From: an uncultured Phycisphaerales bacterium
GTDB taxonomy: Bacteria; Planctomycetota; Phycisphaerae; Sedimentisphaerales; Anaerohalosphaeraceae
Assembly (NCBI GenBank): GCA_937868095.1
Contig: CALMLO010000037.1
Coordinates: 1-64,000, forward strand
Length of the DNA stretch: 64,000 nucleotides
Direction: 5' to 3'
In this document: positions 18,614-26,586 of the stretch, piece by piece
Numbering within the stretch: position 1 is the stretch's first letter
How the letters are laid out: every line of letters starts with the position of its first letter
Translations under genes and position numbers: made by a program
Notes under the pieces: model-generated
Told to the model about the DNA's origin: nothing
Database searches by the model: none
What the model saw: only the letters and a program-made list of their open reading frames with translations

Positions 18614-19594
18614 GTGATTGGAAAACTGTTTACGATAGCCAAAAATACGGTTTTTGAAACCCTTCGCCAGCCGATCTATTTTGTCATCATCGTTTCCGCC
18701 CTTCTGCTGCTGCTTCTGGCTCCTGCCATCAGTATGTATACCCTCGATGAAGACGTCAAACTCCTGCGAGAATTGGCATTTTCTACGCTGTTCCTGGCTG
18801 GTTTGTTCATCTCCGTTTTTTCTGCCGGGGGTGCCGTGACGGAGGAAATCGAGAGCGGCACCATTACTACGGTGCTTTCCAAGCCGCTTCCTCGTCCGCT
18901 GTTTGTGGTTGGAAAGTTCTTCGGCCTTGCTTCTGCTGTCACTTTATCGCATTATTTGCTGAGCGCCGCGATGCTTATGGCTGTCCGACACGGGGTACTC
19001 GAGCGAGCTTCCGATGAACCCGACTGGCCGGTTATCACAGTCGCCGCAACTGTATTTCTTTTGACAGTTCTCATAAGTACTTTACTTAACTACTTTTATG
19101 AATGGCAATTTTCAGCAACGGCGGTAGTTTTTGGAACTATTTTGGGCTCCGCCGGTCTTTTATTTCTTGCATTTGTTGACCGAAATTGGCAGGTAAATCC
19201 ATCCCAGAATGGTTTTCACCTTTTTGACATCTATGCCTCCACTCTTCTGCTTTTTGCCGTTTTGATTATCGTGGCTTTGGCTGTTATGTTTTCGACCCGG
19301 CTGAACTTGGTGCTCACATTGCTGAGTTGTGTCGGGGTCTTTTTGGTCGGATTAATTACAGATTGGCTTTTCGGACGCTTCGCAGAAAAATATTTATGGG
19401 CCAAAGTTGGCTATATCCTGTTTCCCAATTTTCAGACATTCTGGGTCAGCGATGCCATCTATGAAAAAAATCAAGTACCTGCCGATTACCTTCTGATTGG
19501 GCTGTATTATGCCGTTCTATATATTGTCGGCATCCTTTTCCTCGCCGTCGCCCTTTTTCAAAACAAACAAGTTGGGCAAAACAGGCAATATTAG
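18614..19594 (+). CDS. ABC-2 type transporter permease, divergent from the SPFH operon
   Basis: A 326-residue membrane protein with six or more hydrophobic segments. It starts with an amphipathic LFTIAKNTVFETL stretch like the permease at 9549-10919 and has the VFSAGGAVTEEIESGTI cytosolic loop typical of ABC-2 permeases of the CcmB/NosY type. The start is a GTG with AAAGG seven bases upstream. No ATPase gene is next to it, so it may share the ATPase of the divergent operon or one elsewhere. Its 3' end overlaps the convergent acetyltransferase gene by four bases. Confidence 0.82.
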   Translation: MIGKLFTIAKNTVFETLRQPIYFVIIVSALLLLLLAPAISMYTLDEDVKLLRELAFSTLFLAGLFISVFSAGGAVTEEIESGTITTVLSKPLPRPLFVVGKFFGLASAVTLSHYLLSAAMLMAVRHGVLERASDEPDWPVITVAATVFLLTVLISTLLNYFYEWQFSATAVVFGTILGSAGLLFLAFVDRNWQVNPSQNGFHLFDIYASTLLLFAVLIIVALAVMFSTRLNLVLTLLSCVGVFLVGLITDWLFGRFAEKYLWAKVGYILFPNFQTFWVSDAIYEKNQVPADYLLIGLYYAVLYIVGILFLAVALFQNKQVGQNRQY

Positions 19595-20067
19595 ATTTGG
19601 GGATTTTTTGAAGCAGGCAAATCATTCACCAACGCCACTTCATCACACTGGTCTTGTTTCGGGCAGCGTGCGCAATCCGTCCAGACCTTCATCGGCAGCA
19701 TATTTTTATCAACACGTTTGAAACCAACTTTTTCGAAAAATCCCGGCTCCATTGTAAGCGTGAAGACCCGGTCGATACCCAATTGGCGTGCCCGTTCCAG
19801 ACAGCTGCTGACCAAGGCCCTTCCAATCCCCCTGCCGGAATAATTCTTGTCAACCGCCAGGGATTGAACTTCTGCCAGATTTGCCCAGATAACTTTCAGC
19901 GAGCAGCAGCCGACAATGGTCCCATCGACCTCAGCCACCTGAAAAATCTGGACATTTTCATAGAGGTCCGCCAAGGAGCGAAACAGCATCCTGTCCATCT
20001 CTGCATAATAGCTGATTAGTGAATGGATAGCAGGTACATCCTGAACTTTTGCATTTCGTATCAGCAT
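19591..20067 (-). CDS. GNAT-family N-acetyltransferase, short N-acetylglutamate-synthase-like
   Basis: A 158-residue acetyl-CoA-dependent acetyltransferase. The fold core is complete, with the acetyl-CoA loop SGRGIGRALV preceded by the strand VQSLAVDKNY. The end carries a Cys cluster, DCARCPKQDQC, which is a common feature of the short ArgA-like enzymes that make N-acetylglutamate in arginine synthesis and of related annotated enzymes. The chosen ATG lies inside a longer frame that would need a TTG start with no ribosome-binding site. The substrate is likely glutamate but not proven; no arg gene is nearby. Confidence 0.75.
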   Translation of the reverse strand: MLIRNAKVQDVPAIHSLISYYAEMDRMLFRSLADLYENVQIFQVAEVDGTIVGCCSLKVIWANLAEVQSLAVDKNYSGRGIGRALVSSCLERARQLGIDRVFTLTMEPGFFEKVGFKRVDKNMLPMKVWTDCARCPKQDQCDEVALVNDLPASKNPQI

Positions 20068-20229
20068 GGTGAATACTTTACCTTTTTGGCAATCATCAAT
20101 CAAGGGGTCTCTGAAAATCGGGGCTTTTCCGGTTTTTACCGTATTTCAAGGTTTGAAAGAAGGCCGAACCAGCAACTTCAGGAGGTCGGCAGGGAAGTTA
20201 TCTCGACTTAAACACGCTTTTTGAAGAAA

Positions 20230-20251
20230 GAGGGTGGTTCTCAACACCCTC
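20230..20251 (-). terminator. Hairpin, possible second terminator behind the small RNA
   Basis: GAGGGTG and CACCCTC are separated by eight bases and followed on the minus strand by TTTCTT. It lies between the small RNA and the acetyltransferase gene, so it may stop read-through. The rest of 20068-20267 shows no gene. Confidence 0.45.
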
Positions 20252-20267
20252 AGCGAAAGAGGGAAAT

Positions 20268-20396
20268 AAAAAAGGGAGGCGGGCGCCTTTATTTTCGATT
20301 CTGTTGTGGGCCGCGCTCCCTATTGCCTTGTGCCGATATTTGCACCTTCCCGCGGATGGTGCATAGGCGTTAAACCGTCGATTTGCACAGGCAATA
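20268..20396 (-). ncRNA. Candidate small structured RNA with own promoter and terminator
   Basis: No protein is encoded, but a consensus promoter (20402-20430) points into this segment on the minus strand and it ends in a terminator. The expected RNA of about 125 nucleotides folds into two domains. The 5' domain is closed by ATTGCCTGTGC (20385-20395) pairing with GCACAAGGCAAT (20322-20333) and contains an inner hairpin GCACC/GGTGC (20342-20362). The 3' domain is a GC-rich imperfect stem (arms 20309-20320 and 20274-20287) followed by six U. I compared it by eye with 6S, SRP, tmRNA and the common riboswitches and saw no match. No gene follows closely on the strand, so a trans-acting or housekeeping RNA is likelier than a leader. 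Confidence 0.6.
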
Positions 20397-20401
20397 AATA
20401 T

Positions 20402-20430
20402 ACTATAATGAACCTTTTGCCCAATGTCAA
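20402..20430 (-). promoter_or_regulatory. Near-consensus sigma70 promoter for the small RNA
   Basis: On the minus strand TTGACA (20425-20430) and TATAGT (20402-20407) are separated by exactly 17 bases. It is the strongest promoter match seen in the window. Confidence 0.75.
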
Positions 20431-20443
20431 TCAATTTCTGGAC

Positions 20444-20475
20444 AAAAAACAAAAACCCCTCTGGAAGAGGGGTTT
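20444..20475 (-). terminator. Rho-independent terminator of the 3D-domain gene
   Basis: On the minus strand AAACCCCTCT, a three-base loop and AGAGGGGTTT form a 10-bp stem followed by TTGTTTTTTG. It lies 23 bases after the 3D-domain gene and overlaps nothing else. Confidence 0.88.
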
Positions 20476-20497
20476 AGAATTGCAAAACAAAATGGTG

Positions 20498-21124
20498 TTA
20501 TTCTGCTTTGACCAGCACCTCGAGCGTTTTAACGCCCCATTTTTGGGCCTGCTGATGAGAGTGGAAAAACACATCCAGGCGATTCCCTTTAATCAGACGT
20601 CCACGGTCTTTAACCTTGATGGGCTGATTGTCGTTGTAGCCGGGAATAATCATCTCCGTTCCGAAAGCATACCGCTTATCGGCAGCAGCAAAAACATCGC
20701 CCGGTCGGATTCGGTGATTGCAGGCCGTAATCCCATCCGCATGGCGTCCGCAACACCTGCGGCAGGGACAATAGGCCGTTACCTTCATCCGAACAACCCT
20801 CCATTGACCACTTTTCTTTGGCTGAACGGCTGGCGTTCCCAAAGGAAATTCTTCGAGATTCCGAAGCATTTCAACAAGTTCTTGATCGGGGCTGGACGCA
20901 GGCAGCATCTGTTCAGCATCAAAACCAGGCACAGAGCCATCCGGCTGCATCGGCGACCAGGCACTGTGCAGCGGGATCAGCTGTCGATTTCCAAACCCAA
21001 AATAACAGACAAACACCCCCAGCAGCATTGCCATCAAAAGGCTGGATAAAAGGGCTGCCTCATACCCCCCATGTGTCGGACGACTGTAACAAACAGATTT
21101 CCCAGCTTTCTCCCATTTTGCCAA
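20498..21124 (-). CDS. Membrane-anchored 3D-domain protein (RlpA/MltA-like fold)
   Basis: About 208 residues. One membrane segment (about 23-43, LSSLLMAMLLGVFVCYFGF) is followed by a linker and a C-terminal 3D domain of about 100 residues, including TAYCPCRRCCG, a GDVFAAAD stretch and the signature VKDRGRLIKGNRLDVFF. Proteins with this double-psi barrel are found in cell-wall hydrolases and lytic transglycosylases, so action on peptidoglycan is likely. The start is uncertain: a TTG at 21124 has GGAAAGG eight bases upstream, and a TTG 15 codons earlier has a badly spaced site. The mRNA appears to have a leader of about 300 bases and ends at a strong terminator. Confidence 0.78.
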   Translation of the reverse strand: MAKWEKAGKSVCYSRPTHGGYEAALLSSLLMAMLLGVFVCYFGFGNRQLIPLHSAWSPMQPDGSVPGFDAEQMLPASSPDQELVEMLRNLEEFPLGTPAVQPKKSGQWRVVRMKVTAYCPCRRCCGRHADGITACNHRIRPGDVFAAADKRYAFGTEMIIPGYNDNQPIKVKDRGRLIKGNRLDVFFHSHQQAQKWGVKTLEVLVKAE

Positions 21125-21436
21125 TGTCTGAACCTTTCCAAACAAACCATATTCGAGGACTGAAGCCAAACCTTTCGGCCGTGTCCTATAAACAAAACCA
21201 CAGTCCTACTCTTTCATCCCTGGACTTGTTAGAAAAGGCCTTCCTTGGCAGAAAAACAAACGTTCTTTTTCCGAAATGTACCTTGGCTTACCCGTATTTT
21301 GAATCAATACAACATTTACCTTGTTCTCCTCAGGCAGCCAGAGGACAAGAACATGCAAATTTTCTCAATTCCCGTCTTACCAGAAATGACCAGAAGTTTA
21401 TCAGAAATCAACCAGAACCCATTCGATGCAGGGGTT

Positions 21437-21465
21437 AATATACGTAGTAGGTGTGAGCAAGTCAA
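21437..21465 (-). promoter_or_regulatory. Promoter of the 3D-domain gene
   Basis: On the minus strand TTGACT (21460-21465) and TATATT (21437-21442) are 17 bases apart. The start point would be near 21430, giving a leader of about 300 bases before the coding region. Confidence 0.65.
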
Positions 21466-21607
21466 GACAAAAATTAGACTGAAAGAGCGATAAAAACGAC
21501 AAACTGGAGTCTCAAATACAACTTTTGTGAAAAATCCGCGTTGTCTTCTACGTCCCTTTTTAAAAGCCCAAAGCCCCCCTATCTTCTCAGCCCTTTCTGC
21601 GATAAGC

Positions 21608-21635
21608 GAGCCGCAGGCATCCATGCCCGCGACTC
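21608..21635 (-). other. Perfect 12-bp hairpin with G-U wobble pairs on the minus strand
   Basis: Read on the minus strand, GAGTCGCGGGCA and TGCCTGCGGCTC close a four-base loop. Two of the pairs are G-U, which pair only in a minus-strand transcript and are mismatches on the plus strand. This suggests selection on a minus-strand RNA. No U run follows, so it is not a simple terminator. Confidence 0.5.
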
Positions 21636-21839
21636 AAAGCAACTCTGCTTACCTTACACCAGTCTTTTCGCCAGTGCAATGGTTTTTTGTTTCTTTGCCT
21701 TTTTCTGCAAAATCAAAAGGGCGAGTTTTTCCATAAGACATTTTATTGAAAATACTTTGAAGAACTGCTTGAAGGCACCTTTGCCGTGTCTTACACAAAA
21801 ATTTTTCTCATCAAATATCACAAAGTTGCTGTGAAGTAC

Positions 21840-21869
21840 TTGTCAACAGCTGCATCATTCCCGTATAAT
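21840..21869 (+). promoter_or_regulatory. Promoter of the nuclease-fold gene
   Basis: TTGTCA (21840-21845) and a consensus TATAAT (21864-21869) are 18 bases apart. Transcription would start near 21876, about 50 bases before the ATG. Confidence 0.7.
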
Positions 21870-21926
21870 TCCGCCTGTTTTCCGGTGTATTTCCCAACGC
21901 TGTAGGTAAAAAGAAAGGGCGAAACA

Positions 21927-22607
21927 ATGGTTCTTTGCTGCCTGTGGCTTTTTTCAGCCGGTATTTTGGGCAAGCCGGCCTCTGTCGTGATCAACCCCTC
22001 CCCCCTACCCACCTATGGACAAGCAGAAGTTTCTGAAGTAATTCAGGTTTGTGCAGATTTTCATCTGATTTGCAATATCCGCAATTATCCGCCGGTGGTG
22101 GGAGAGCAAATGCCGGTTTCTATCCGCGGTCTTGAAGCGACCGGCACAGAAAACGATGCCAAAGTACAGGCCTGTCTTCAAACGCTTTTATGCAAACAGC
22201 CCAAGGACCCAAACCAGGTTATTCTGCTTAAAAACATTCAGCGAGGCATGTCATTCTGCCTGATTGCCGATGTAGAGTTGAACGGTCAGGACCTTGGAGA
22301 TTTTCTTATAAAGAAAGGGCTGGTTGAGCGAATCCTAAAAACCCCTTCTTCTGAACAGAAACCGCAAGCGTCTTCTGCAAGGCTTGCTCAACAGCCGAAT
22401 CTTCTTCAGCCAATTGCCTCTGCAGCAGCCGCCGTCAAGGCAGGCCCGCCGCCAACACCAGGGTATGTCTCATCCAAAGGCAGCCGGATTTTTCATCGAG
22501 CGGGCTGTTCCCATGTCAAGCGCATTGCGGAAGAACAGCGGATTTATTTTCAAAGCCGCGAAGAGGCATCTTCCGGCCGCCGTCCCTGTAAAACCTGCAA
22601 TCCCTAA
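21927..22607 (+). CDS. Secreted nuclease-fold (SNase-like) protein with C-terminal Ada-like zinc site
   Basis: A 226-residue exported protein. A short signal-like hydrophobic start (residues 1-16) precedes a region of about 100 residues that has the strand pattern of staphylococcal-nuclease (OB-fold) proteins, including IRGLEATG, VILLKNIQRG and a GDFLIKKGLV helix. A Pro/Ala/Gln-rich linker (about 145-185) follows, then about 45 residues with GSRIFHRAGCSHVKRI and RRPCKTCNP: Cys residues spaced like the zinc site of the Ada protein N-terminus. Similar C-termini follow thermonuclease-like domains in other bacteria. The key arginines of active SNase are not clear, so it may bind rather than cut nucleic acid. 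The ribosome-binding site is AAAGGG. Confidence 0.6.
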   Translation: MVLCCLWLFSAGILGKPASVVINPSPLPTYGQAEVSEVIQVCADFHLICNIRNYPPVVGEQMPVSIRGLEATGTENDAKVQACLQTLLCKQPKDPNQVILLKNIQRGMSFCLIADVELNGQDLGDFLIKKGLVERILKTPSSEQKPQASSARLAQQPNLLQPIASAAAAVKAGPPPTPGYVSSKGSRIFHRAGCSHVKRIAEEQRIYFQSREEASSGRRPCKTCNP

Positions 22608-23366
22608 TCAGCTGATGACTCCCTTGATGTATTCCAATGTCTTCTGCTGAGTCGGCGTTTCAAACATCTGAGCAGCCGGGCCATGCTCAACCAGTTGTCC
22701 GCAGTAGAAAAAGGCCGCATAATCAGCCAATCGGCGGGCCTGGCGGAGAATATGAGTAACAATGACAATAGTGTAATCCTTCTTCAATTCAAGAAAACAC
22801 TCCTCAATCCGCCGGCTGGACACTGGATCCAGCGCCGAGGTCGGTTCATCCGCTAAAATAATTTCCGGCTCCACGGCCAGCCCTCGGGCCAGACAAAGCC
22901 GCTGCTGCTGGCCGATGGAGATTTGCGAGGCCGGGCAGCTGAGGCGGTCTTTGACTTCATCCCAGAGCCCCACCTGTCGCAGGCGAAACTCCACGATTTC
23001 ATCGAGTTTGCGGCGGTTTTTCAGACCGTGCACCCGCGGGCCGTAAGCTACATTATCATAGATGGACATCGGCAAAGGCCGGGGCGTTTGAGAAAGCAAA
23101 CCCATTTTCCGGCGGATATGGGTAACTTCCGCAAAGGGAGCATAAATATCCTCCCCATCCACGAGCACTTTTCCGGTCACCCTGACCCCTTCTACCAATT
23201 CAACCATTCGATTCAGAGACTTCAGAAAGGTAGTCTTGCCGCATCCGGAAGGACCGATGACGGCAATAATCTGCCGGTCCGGCAGATTGATGGAGACATC
23301 CTGGAGAGAATGCTCGTCGCCATAATAAACATTCAAGTTTTCTACACTGATGTGGTGTTGATTCAT
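22608..23366 (-). CDS. pstB: Phosphate ABC transporter ATPase PstB
   Basis: A 252-residue ATPase that powers phosphate uptake with PstSCA. Walker A is GPSGCGKTTFL, Walker B is IILADEPTSALDP, and the switch histidine lies in VIVTHIL. The signature motif reads SIGQQQR where most PstB have LSGGQQQR; this variant is known in some PstB subgroups. The N-terminus ENLNVYYGDEHSL is typical. It is seven bases behind pstA. No phoU follows. Confidence 0.9.
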   Translation of the reverse strand: MNQHHISVENLNVYYGDEHSLQDVSINLPDRQIIAVIGPSGCGKTTFLKSLNRMVELVEGVRVTGKVLVDGEDIYAPFAEVTHIRRKMGLLSQTPRPLPMSIYDNVAYGPRVHGLKNRRKLDEIVEFRLRQVGLWDEVKDRLSCPASQISIGQQQRLCLARGLAVEPEIILADEPTSALDPVSSRRIEECFLELKKDYTIVIVTHILRQARRLADYAAFFYCGQLVEHGPAAQMFETPTQQKTLEYIKGVIS

Positions 23367-23373
23367 TCTTTCC

Positions 23374-24225
23374 TCATCGTATTGAGTGTCGGGACCAACG
23401 CCGGCTTAGCCGGCGGCTAAGCAGACTGGCAGCCAAGACAATCGCCGTCAAAATCAATGCCGCCGCATAGGCCCGCTCCTGCACCTGCGGAAAAGGAGTT
23501 CCTATCTGAAAGAAAATCGCCAGCGGAAGTGTAGCCGCCGGACGCATCAGAGACTGCGGGATTTGATCGCTGAAACCCGCCGTGAACAGGACAGAAGCGG
23601 CATCGCCGATCCCCCTCCCGAAAGCAATCAGCACAGCCGTCAAAATCCCCCCGGAGGATTGCCGAAGCACTACTTTAACAGCCGTTTGAAATCGTGTAGC
23701 CCCCACAGCATAGGAGGACTCCAGCAATTCCGAGGGCACCATCCGCACCACTTCATCCATTGCCCGGCACATAATCGGCAGCACCAGAAGCGCCACTGTA
23801 ACAATTCCCCCCAGCAAAGACGCCTTCAAACCAACAGTGAGCATCAGGATAAAACCAAACGCCCCGAAGACAATTGATGGAACCCCCCACAAAACATCCA
23901 GAAGGAAACGGATTACGGCGGCAGTCCGGCAGCCGCGTCGACAAAAGACATTTAGATAAAGCACAACGGGCACCGCCAGAAGAAAAGCCAAACCCGTCGA
24001 GCCCGTCGCCAAATAAAAAGAACCCACGATAGCATTCAAAATCCCGCCTTCTTTACCCAGATAGAAGCCCCCTTGAGGAGTCTGGGTAATCATCGACCAA
24101 CTCATTGCCTTCGCCCCGCGGATAAAAATCGTCAGCAGAATCAGCAGCAGTACCGCCAGAATCAAGGCCGTCGAAGCCGCCATCAGCCCTTTCATCACCG
24201 CCTCTTCCAGACGCCGTTTATCCAT
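23374..24225 (-). CDS. pstA: Phosphate ABC transporter permease PstA
   Basis: A 283-residue permease with six membrane segments and the inner-membrane coupling loop in the MVPSELLESSYAVGATRFQTAVKVVL region. The motif GGIVTVALLVLPIMCRAMDE is typical of PstA, and the segment FGRGIGDAASVLFTAG follows the coupling loop. It lies 10 bases behind pstC and seven bases before pstB. Confidence 0.9.
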   Translation of the reverse strand: MDKRRLEEAVMKGLMAASTALILAVLLLILLTIFIRGAKAMSWSMITQTPQGGFYLGKEGGILNAIVGSFYLATGSTGLAFLLAVPVVLYLNVFCRRGCRTAAVIRFLLDVLWGVPSIVFGAFGFILMLTVGLKASLLGGIVTVALLVLPIMCRAMDEVVRMVPSELLESSYAVGATRFQTAVKVVLRQSSGGILTAVLIAFGRGIGDAASVLFTAGFSDQIPQSLMRPAATLPLAIFFQIGTPFPQVQERAYAAALILTAIVLAASLLSRRLSRRWSRHSIR

Positions 24226-24235
24226 TGTTATCTCC

Positions 24236-25138
24236 CTATTGCAGGGCCTTTTGGGCCTTCATCAGCACCAGTTTGGCCAGGATATTAAATACAAGCACGA
24301 TTCCCAACAAAATCAGGCATCCGAGCATCATCGCCGAATCATAGAGAGGAATCGACATCATCTCGCCGTAATTGTTGGCAATCAGAGCCGGCAAAGGATA
24401 CGCCGGATCCCAAACCGATGCCGGAGAATGAGCTACATTGCCGGCCACCATCAGCACGGCCATCGTCTCTCCAAAGGCCCTTGCCAACCCCAAAACAACA
24501 GCAGCCAAAATGCCCGGAAAGGCCTTTCGCAACACCACTTTTTTGGTTGTCTGCCAATGAGTAGCGCCCAGAGAAAGAGAGGCCTCCCGATATTCCCACG
24601 GTACGGCACGCAGAATTTCGACGGTCATATGAATAATTACAGGGAAAATCATCACAGCCAGAACAATAGCCGCCGACAGCACACAATAACCGGTGGTGGC
24701 CGCATTAAACCACTTGGCGGCCTGCTGAACCCACGGGACCACAACAAGGATTCCCCAAAGGCCATAGACAACCGAAGGAATCCCCGCCAGCAGGTCAATC
24801 AGCGGCCTTACGCCTTCGCGAACCAGACGGGGAGCATATTCAGCCAGATAGATAGCGGTCAGCAGGCACAGCGGAACAGCCAGCAGCATAGCCGTGCCGG
24901 TCACCCAAAGAGAGCCCATAATGAAAGGAAGAAAGCCGAATTGACCCCGAAGGGGAAACCACGACGAGGAAAACAGGAGTGTGCCGAGCGATTGACTTTT
25001 CAGAATAGGCAAGGATTTTATGAAAAGGCCGGCAGCAATCGCAACTACAATCAGGCCGGACAGCCATGCGAGCACCGCCATAATTTTGCCGGCGGCCCTG
25101 TCTATCTTTAATGAAAAATCGCTCCGTTTTAACGGCAT
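24236..25138 (-). CDS. pstC: Phosphate ABC transporter permease PstC
   Basis: A 300-residue permease with six membrane segments. The coupling loop is VPWEYREASLSLGATHWQTT, followed by ARAFGETMAVLMVAGN, both typical of PstC. The LLAGIPSVVYGLWG stretch is the family signature. It follows pstS by 12 bases. Confidence 0.92.
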   Translation of the reverse strand: MPLKRSDFSLKIDRAAGKIMAVLAWLSGLIVVAIAAGLFIKSLPILKSQSLGTLLFSSSWFPLRGQFGFLPFIMGSLWVTGTAMLLAVPLCLLTAIYLAEYAPRLVREGVRPLIDLLAGIPSVVYGLWGILVVVPWVQQAAKWFNAATTGYCVLSAAIVLAVMIFPVIIHMTVEILRAVPWEYREASLSLGATHWQTTKKVVLRKAFPGILAAVVLGLARAFGETMAVLMVAGNVAHSPASVWDPAYPLPALIANNYGEMMSIPLYDSAMMLGCLILLGIVLVFNILAKLVLMKAQKALQ

Positions 25139-25150
25139 AGCAAGTCCTTC

Positions 25151-26116
25151 TCAGGGTTCCAGTTTCTGCAATTCCTGGGCTATCGTTTCGGGAGCAAGGG
25201 GAACATAGCCGGCTTCTTCCACAAACTTTTGCCCTTCCTGCAGAATCCACCGCAAAAAAGCAGCAACTTCCGGTTTTGCCGGCTTGCCTTTCGAAACCAA
25301 ATAAAGCGGACGGGCAGGCGGAGAAGGATAACGGCCGTCCGCGATAGCTGCTGTCAGCTGCTCCCGAGTATCATAAAAAGACTCTTCAGGGTCAATCCGA
25401 CCGTTTTCATTCAAATCCAGCGGCAGCACAACCAAACCCGCCATAGGTTTTTTGGAAGCAGCATCATAAGCATAATTGACATTGTTAAACCCGATACCCA
25501 GCGGGTCTTTTCGGACGGCCTCAGCCAGCCCCGGGTCACCAAAAACACCTATTCCCTGAAGGTCTTCCTGATTTTTTCCGAGATAGTTTGCCCAGATTTC
25601 TGCGGCACCGCAGGCATCCGAGCGGGTATAGACATGAATGGGCTCGGTGTGGGGCGTATCCAGCAATTGCCCCCACGTCTTGAGACTGCCCGTAATCCAT
25701 ATATCGATGCACTGCCCGCGGGTCAATCCCCGTTTCAATAAGAACTCAAGAGCCGGATTCTGTTGGCTGGCGACAGGAACAACCGCATCCTTAGTCACCG
25801 CAATCGGCCATGCCCCTTTCTCAATCTCAGCAGGGTGAACGGCTCGGGAAAGCATGCCCAAATCCGCCGCACCGGACAGACAATCCGCCATTCCTTTGCC
25901 CGCCCCGCCCGCCGAAATGTCAATTTGAACAGCCGGATGAATTTTGCAGAATTCCTGAGCCCACAGAACTGTCATGGGATATAAAGCCCAGGCGCCGGAG
26001 ATTGAAATCGAGCCGCGAAGGTCAGAATTGGAAGATGCCGGCTTGGGTTTTCGCCCGCAGCCGAAGATGGCAAGCATTCCCGCCATCCAGACAATCCCGA
26101 GAACCCGCTTGGACAT
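25151..26116 (-). CDS. pstS: Phosphate-binding lipoprotein PstS
   Basis: A 321-residue periplasmic binding protein. A lipoprotein signal ends at the lipobox AIFGC with Cys20. The mature part begins with the GSISISGAWALYPMT strand and has the GGAGKGMADCLSGAADLGMLSR segment that binds the anion in PstS. It probably binds phosphate; another oxyanion such as tungstate is less likely given the PstS-type permeases. It follows the Rrf2 gene by 31 bases and is likely cotranscribed. Confidence 0.85.
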   Translation of the reverse strand: MSKRVLGIVWMAGMLAIFGCGRKPKPASSNSDLRGSISISGAWALYPMTVLWAQEFCKIHPAVQIDISAGGAGKGMADCLSGAADLGMLSRAVHPAEIEKGAWPIAVTKDAVVPVASQQNPALEFLLKRGLTRGQCIDIWITGSLKTWGQLLDTPHTEPIHVYTRSDACGAAEIWANYLGKNQEDLQGIGVFGDPGLAEAVRKDPLGIGFNNVNYAYDAASKKPMAGLVVLPLDLNENGRIDPEESFYDTREQLTAAIADGRYPSPPARPLYLVSKGKPAKPEVAAFLRWILQEGQKFVEEAGYVPLAPETIAQELQKLEP

Positions 26117-26147
26117 AATTCACTTTCCTTTCTTGGATTAAGGATTT

Positions 26148-26549
26148 TTACACCAAATCCGCCAGGGTTAATTTCTCCAGTCGATTGGCAATATAGTCAC
26201 GGATTTCTTTACAGACGGCCAGCATCTTGGGCTCCTGACTGAGCGGAGTAACCGAAAAAAAATACTTACTGACGGATTCTGTAGGGGCCAGAGGGCCGTC
26301 CATCAGCCGGACTATCTCGGCGATGGTGATTTGGTTTGCCGGCCGCATTAGACGATAGCCGCCGCTCGCCCCCCGCCGGGTCTGCAAATAGCGGTTTTGC
26401 CGAAGCGGCATCAGCAGAAGTTCAAGATACTTCTTGGGAATATCAAATTGGCGGCAAATTTCCTCTATTTTGACCCATACCCCTTCCGGCTGGCGAGCCA
26501 GATAAATTAGGGCCAGAATTGTATATTCACTTTTCGTAGTAAGTTTCAC
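26148..26549 (-). CDS. Rrf2-family transcriptional regulator heading the pst operon
   Basis: A 133-residue winged-helix DNA-binding protein of the Rrf2 family. The helix-turn-helix covers about residues 25-50, with the wing at QTRRGASGGYRL. IscR-type members use three clustered cysteines to hold an iron-sulfur cluster; this protein has only two, far apart (Cys32 and Cys113), so it is not an IscR and the signal is unknown. Its promoter carries a palindrome that could be its own operator. The gene is 31 bases before pstS. Control of a phosphate transporter by Rrf2 would be unusual, since PhoB is the common regulator. Confidence 0.85.
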   Translation of the reverse strand: MKLTTKSEYTILALIYLARQPEGVWVKIEEICRQFDIPKKYLELLLMPLRQNRYLQTRRGASGGYRLMRPANQITIAEIVRLMDGPLAPTESVSKYFFSVTPLSQEPKMLAVCKEIRDYIANRLEKLTLADLV

Positions 26550-26586
26550 TGTTTCTCTATCCAGATTCAGACATTATCTCTTCTAA

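Larger units (their letters stand above)
21125..21926. other. Large intergenic region, long leader of 3D gene and unassigned structure
   Basis: About 800 bases without a supportable protein gene. The left third is the expected leader of the 3D-domain mRNA and includes a hairpin whose arms lie near 21321-21330 and 21341-21352. The middle holds the minus-strand promoter at 21437-21465 and the wobble-paired hairpin at 21608-21635. The right end holds the plus-strand promoter at 21840-21869. Short open frames in it have no ribosome-binding site or known motif. Confidence 0.6.

Noticed and set aside
20268-20396. Assignment of the small RNA to 6S, SRP or tmRNA
   Set aside because: It lacks the conserved 4.5S apical loop, any tRNA-like end and the long open bubble of 6S; the family is left open.
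21316-21624. Open frame of 102 codons on the minus strand in the gene-free region
   Set aside because: No ribosome-binding site, spans the promoter of the 3D gene, and the translation is Arg/Phe-rich without any motif.
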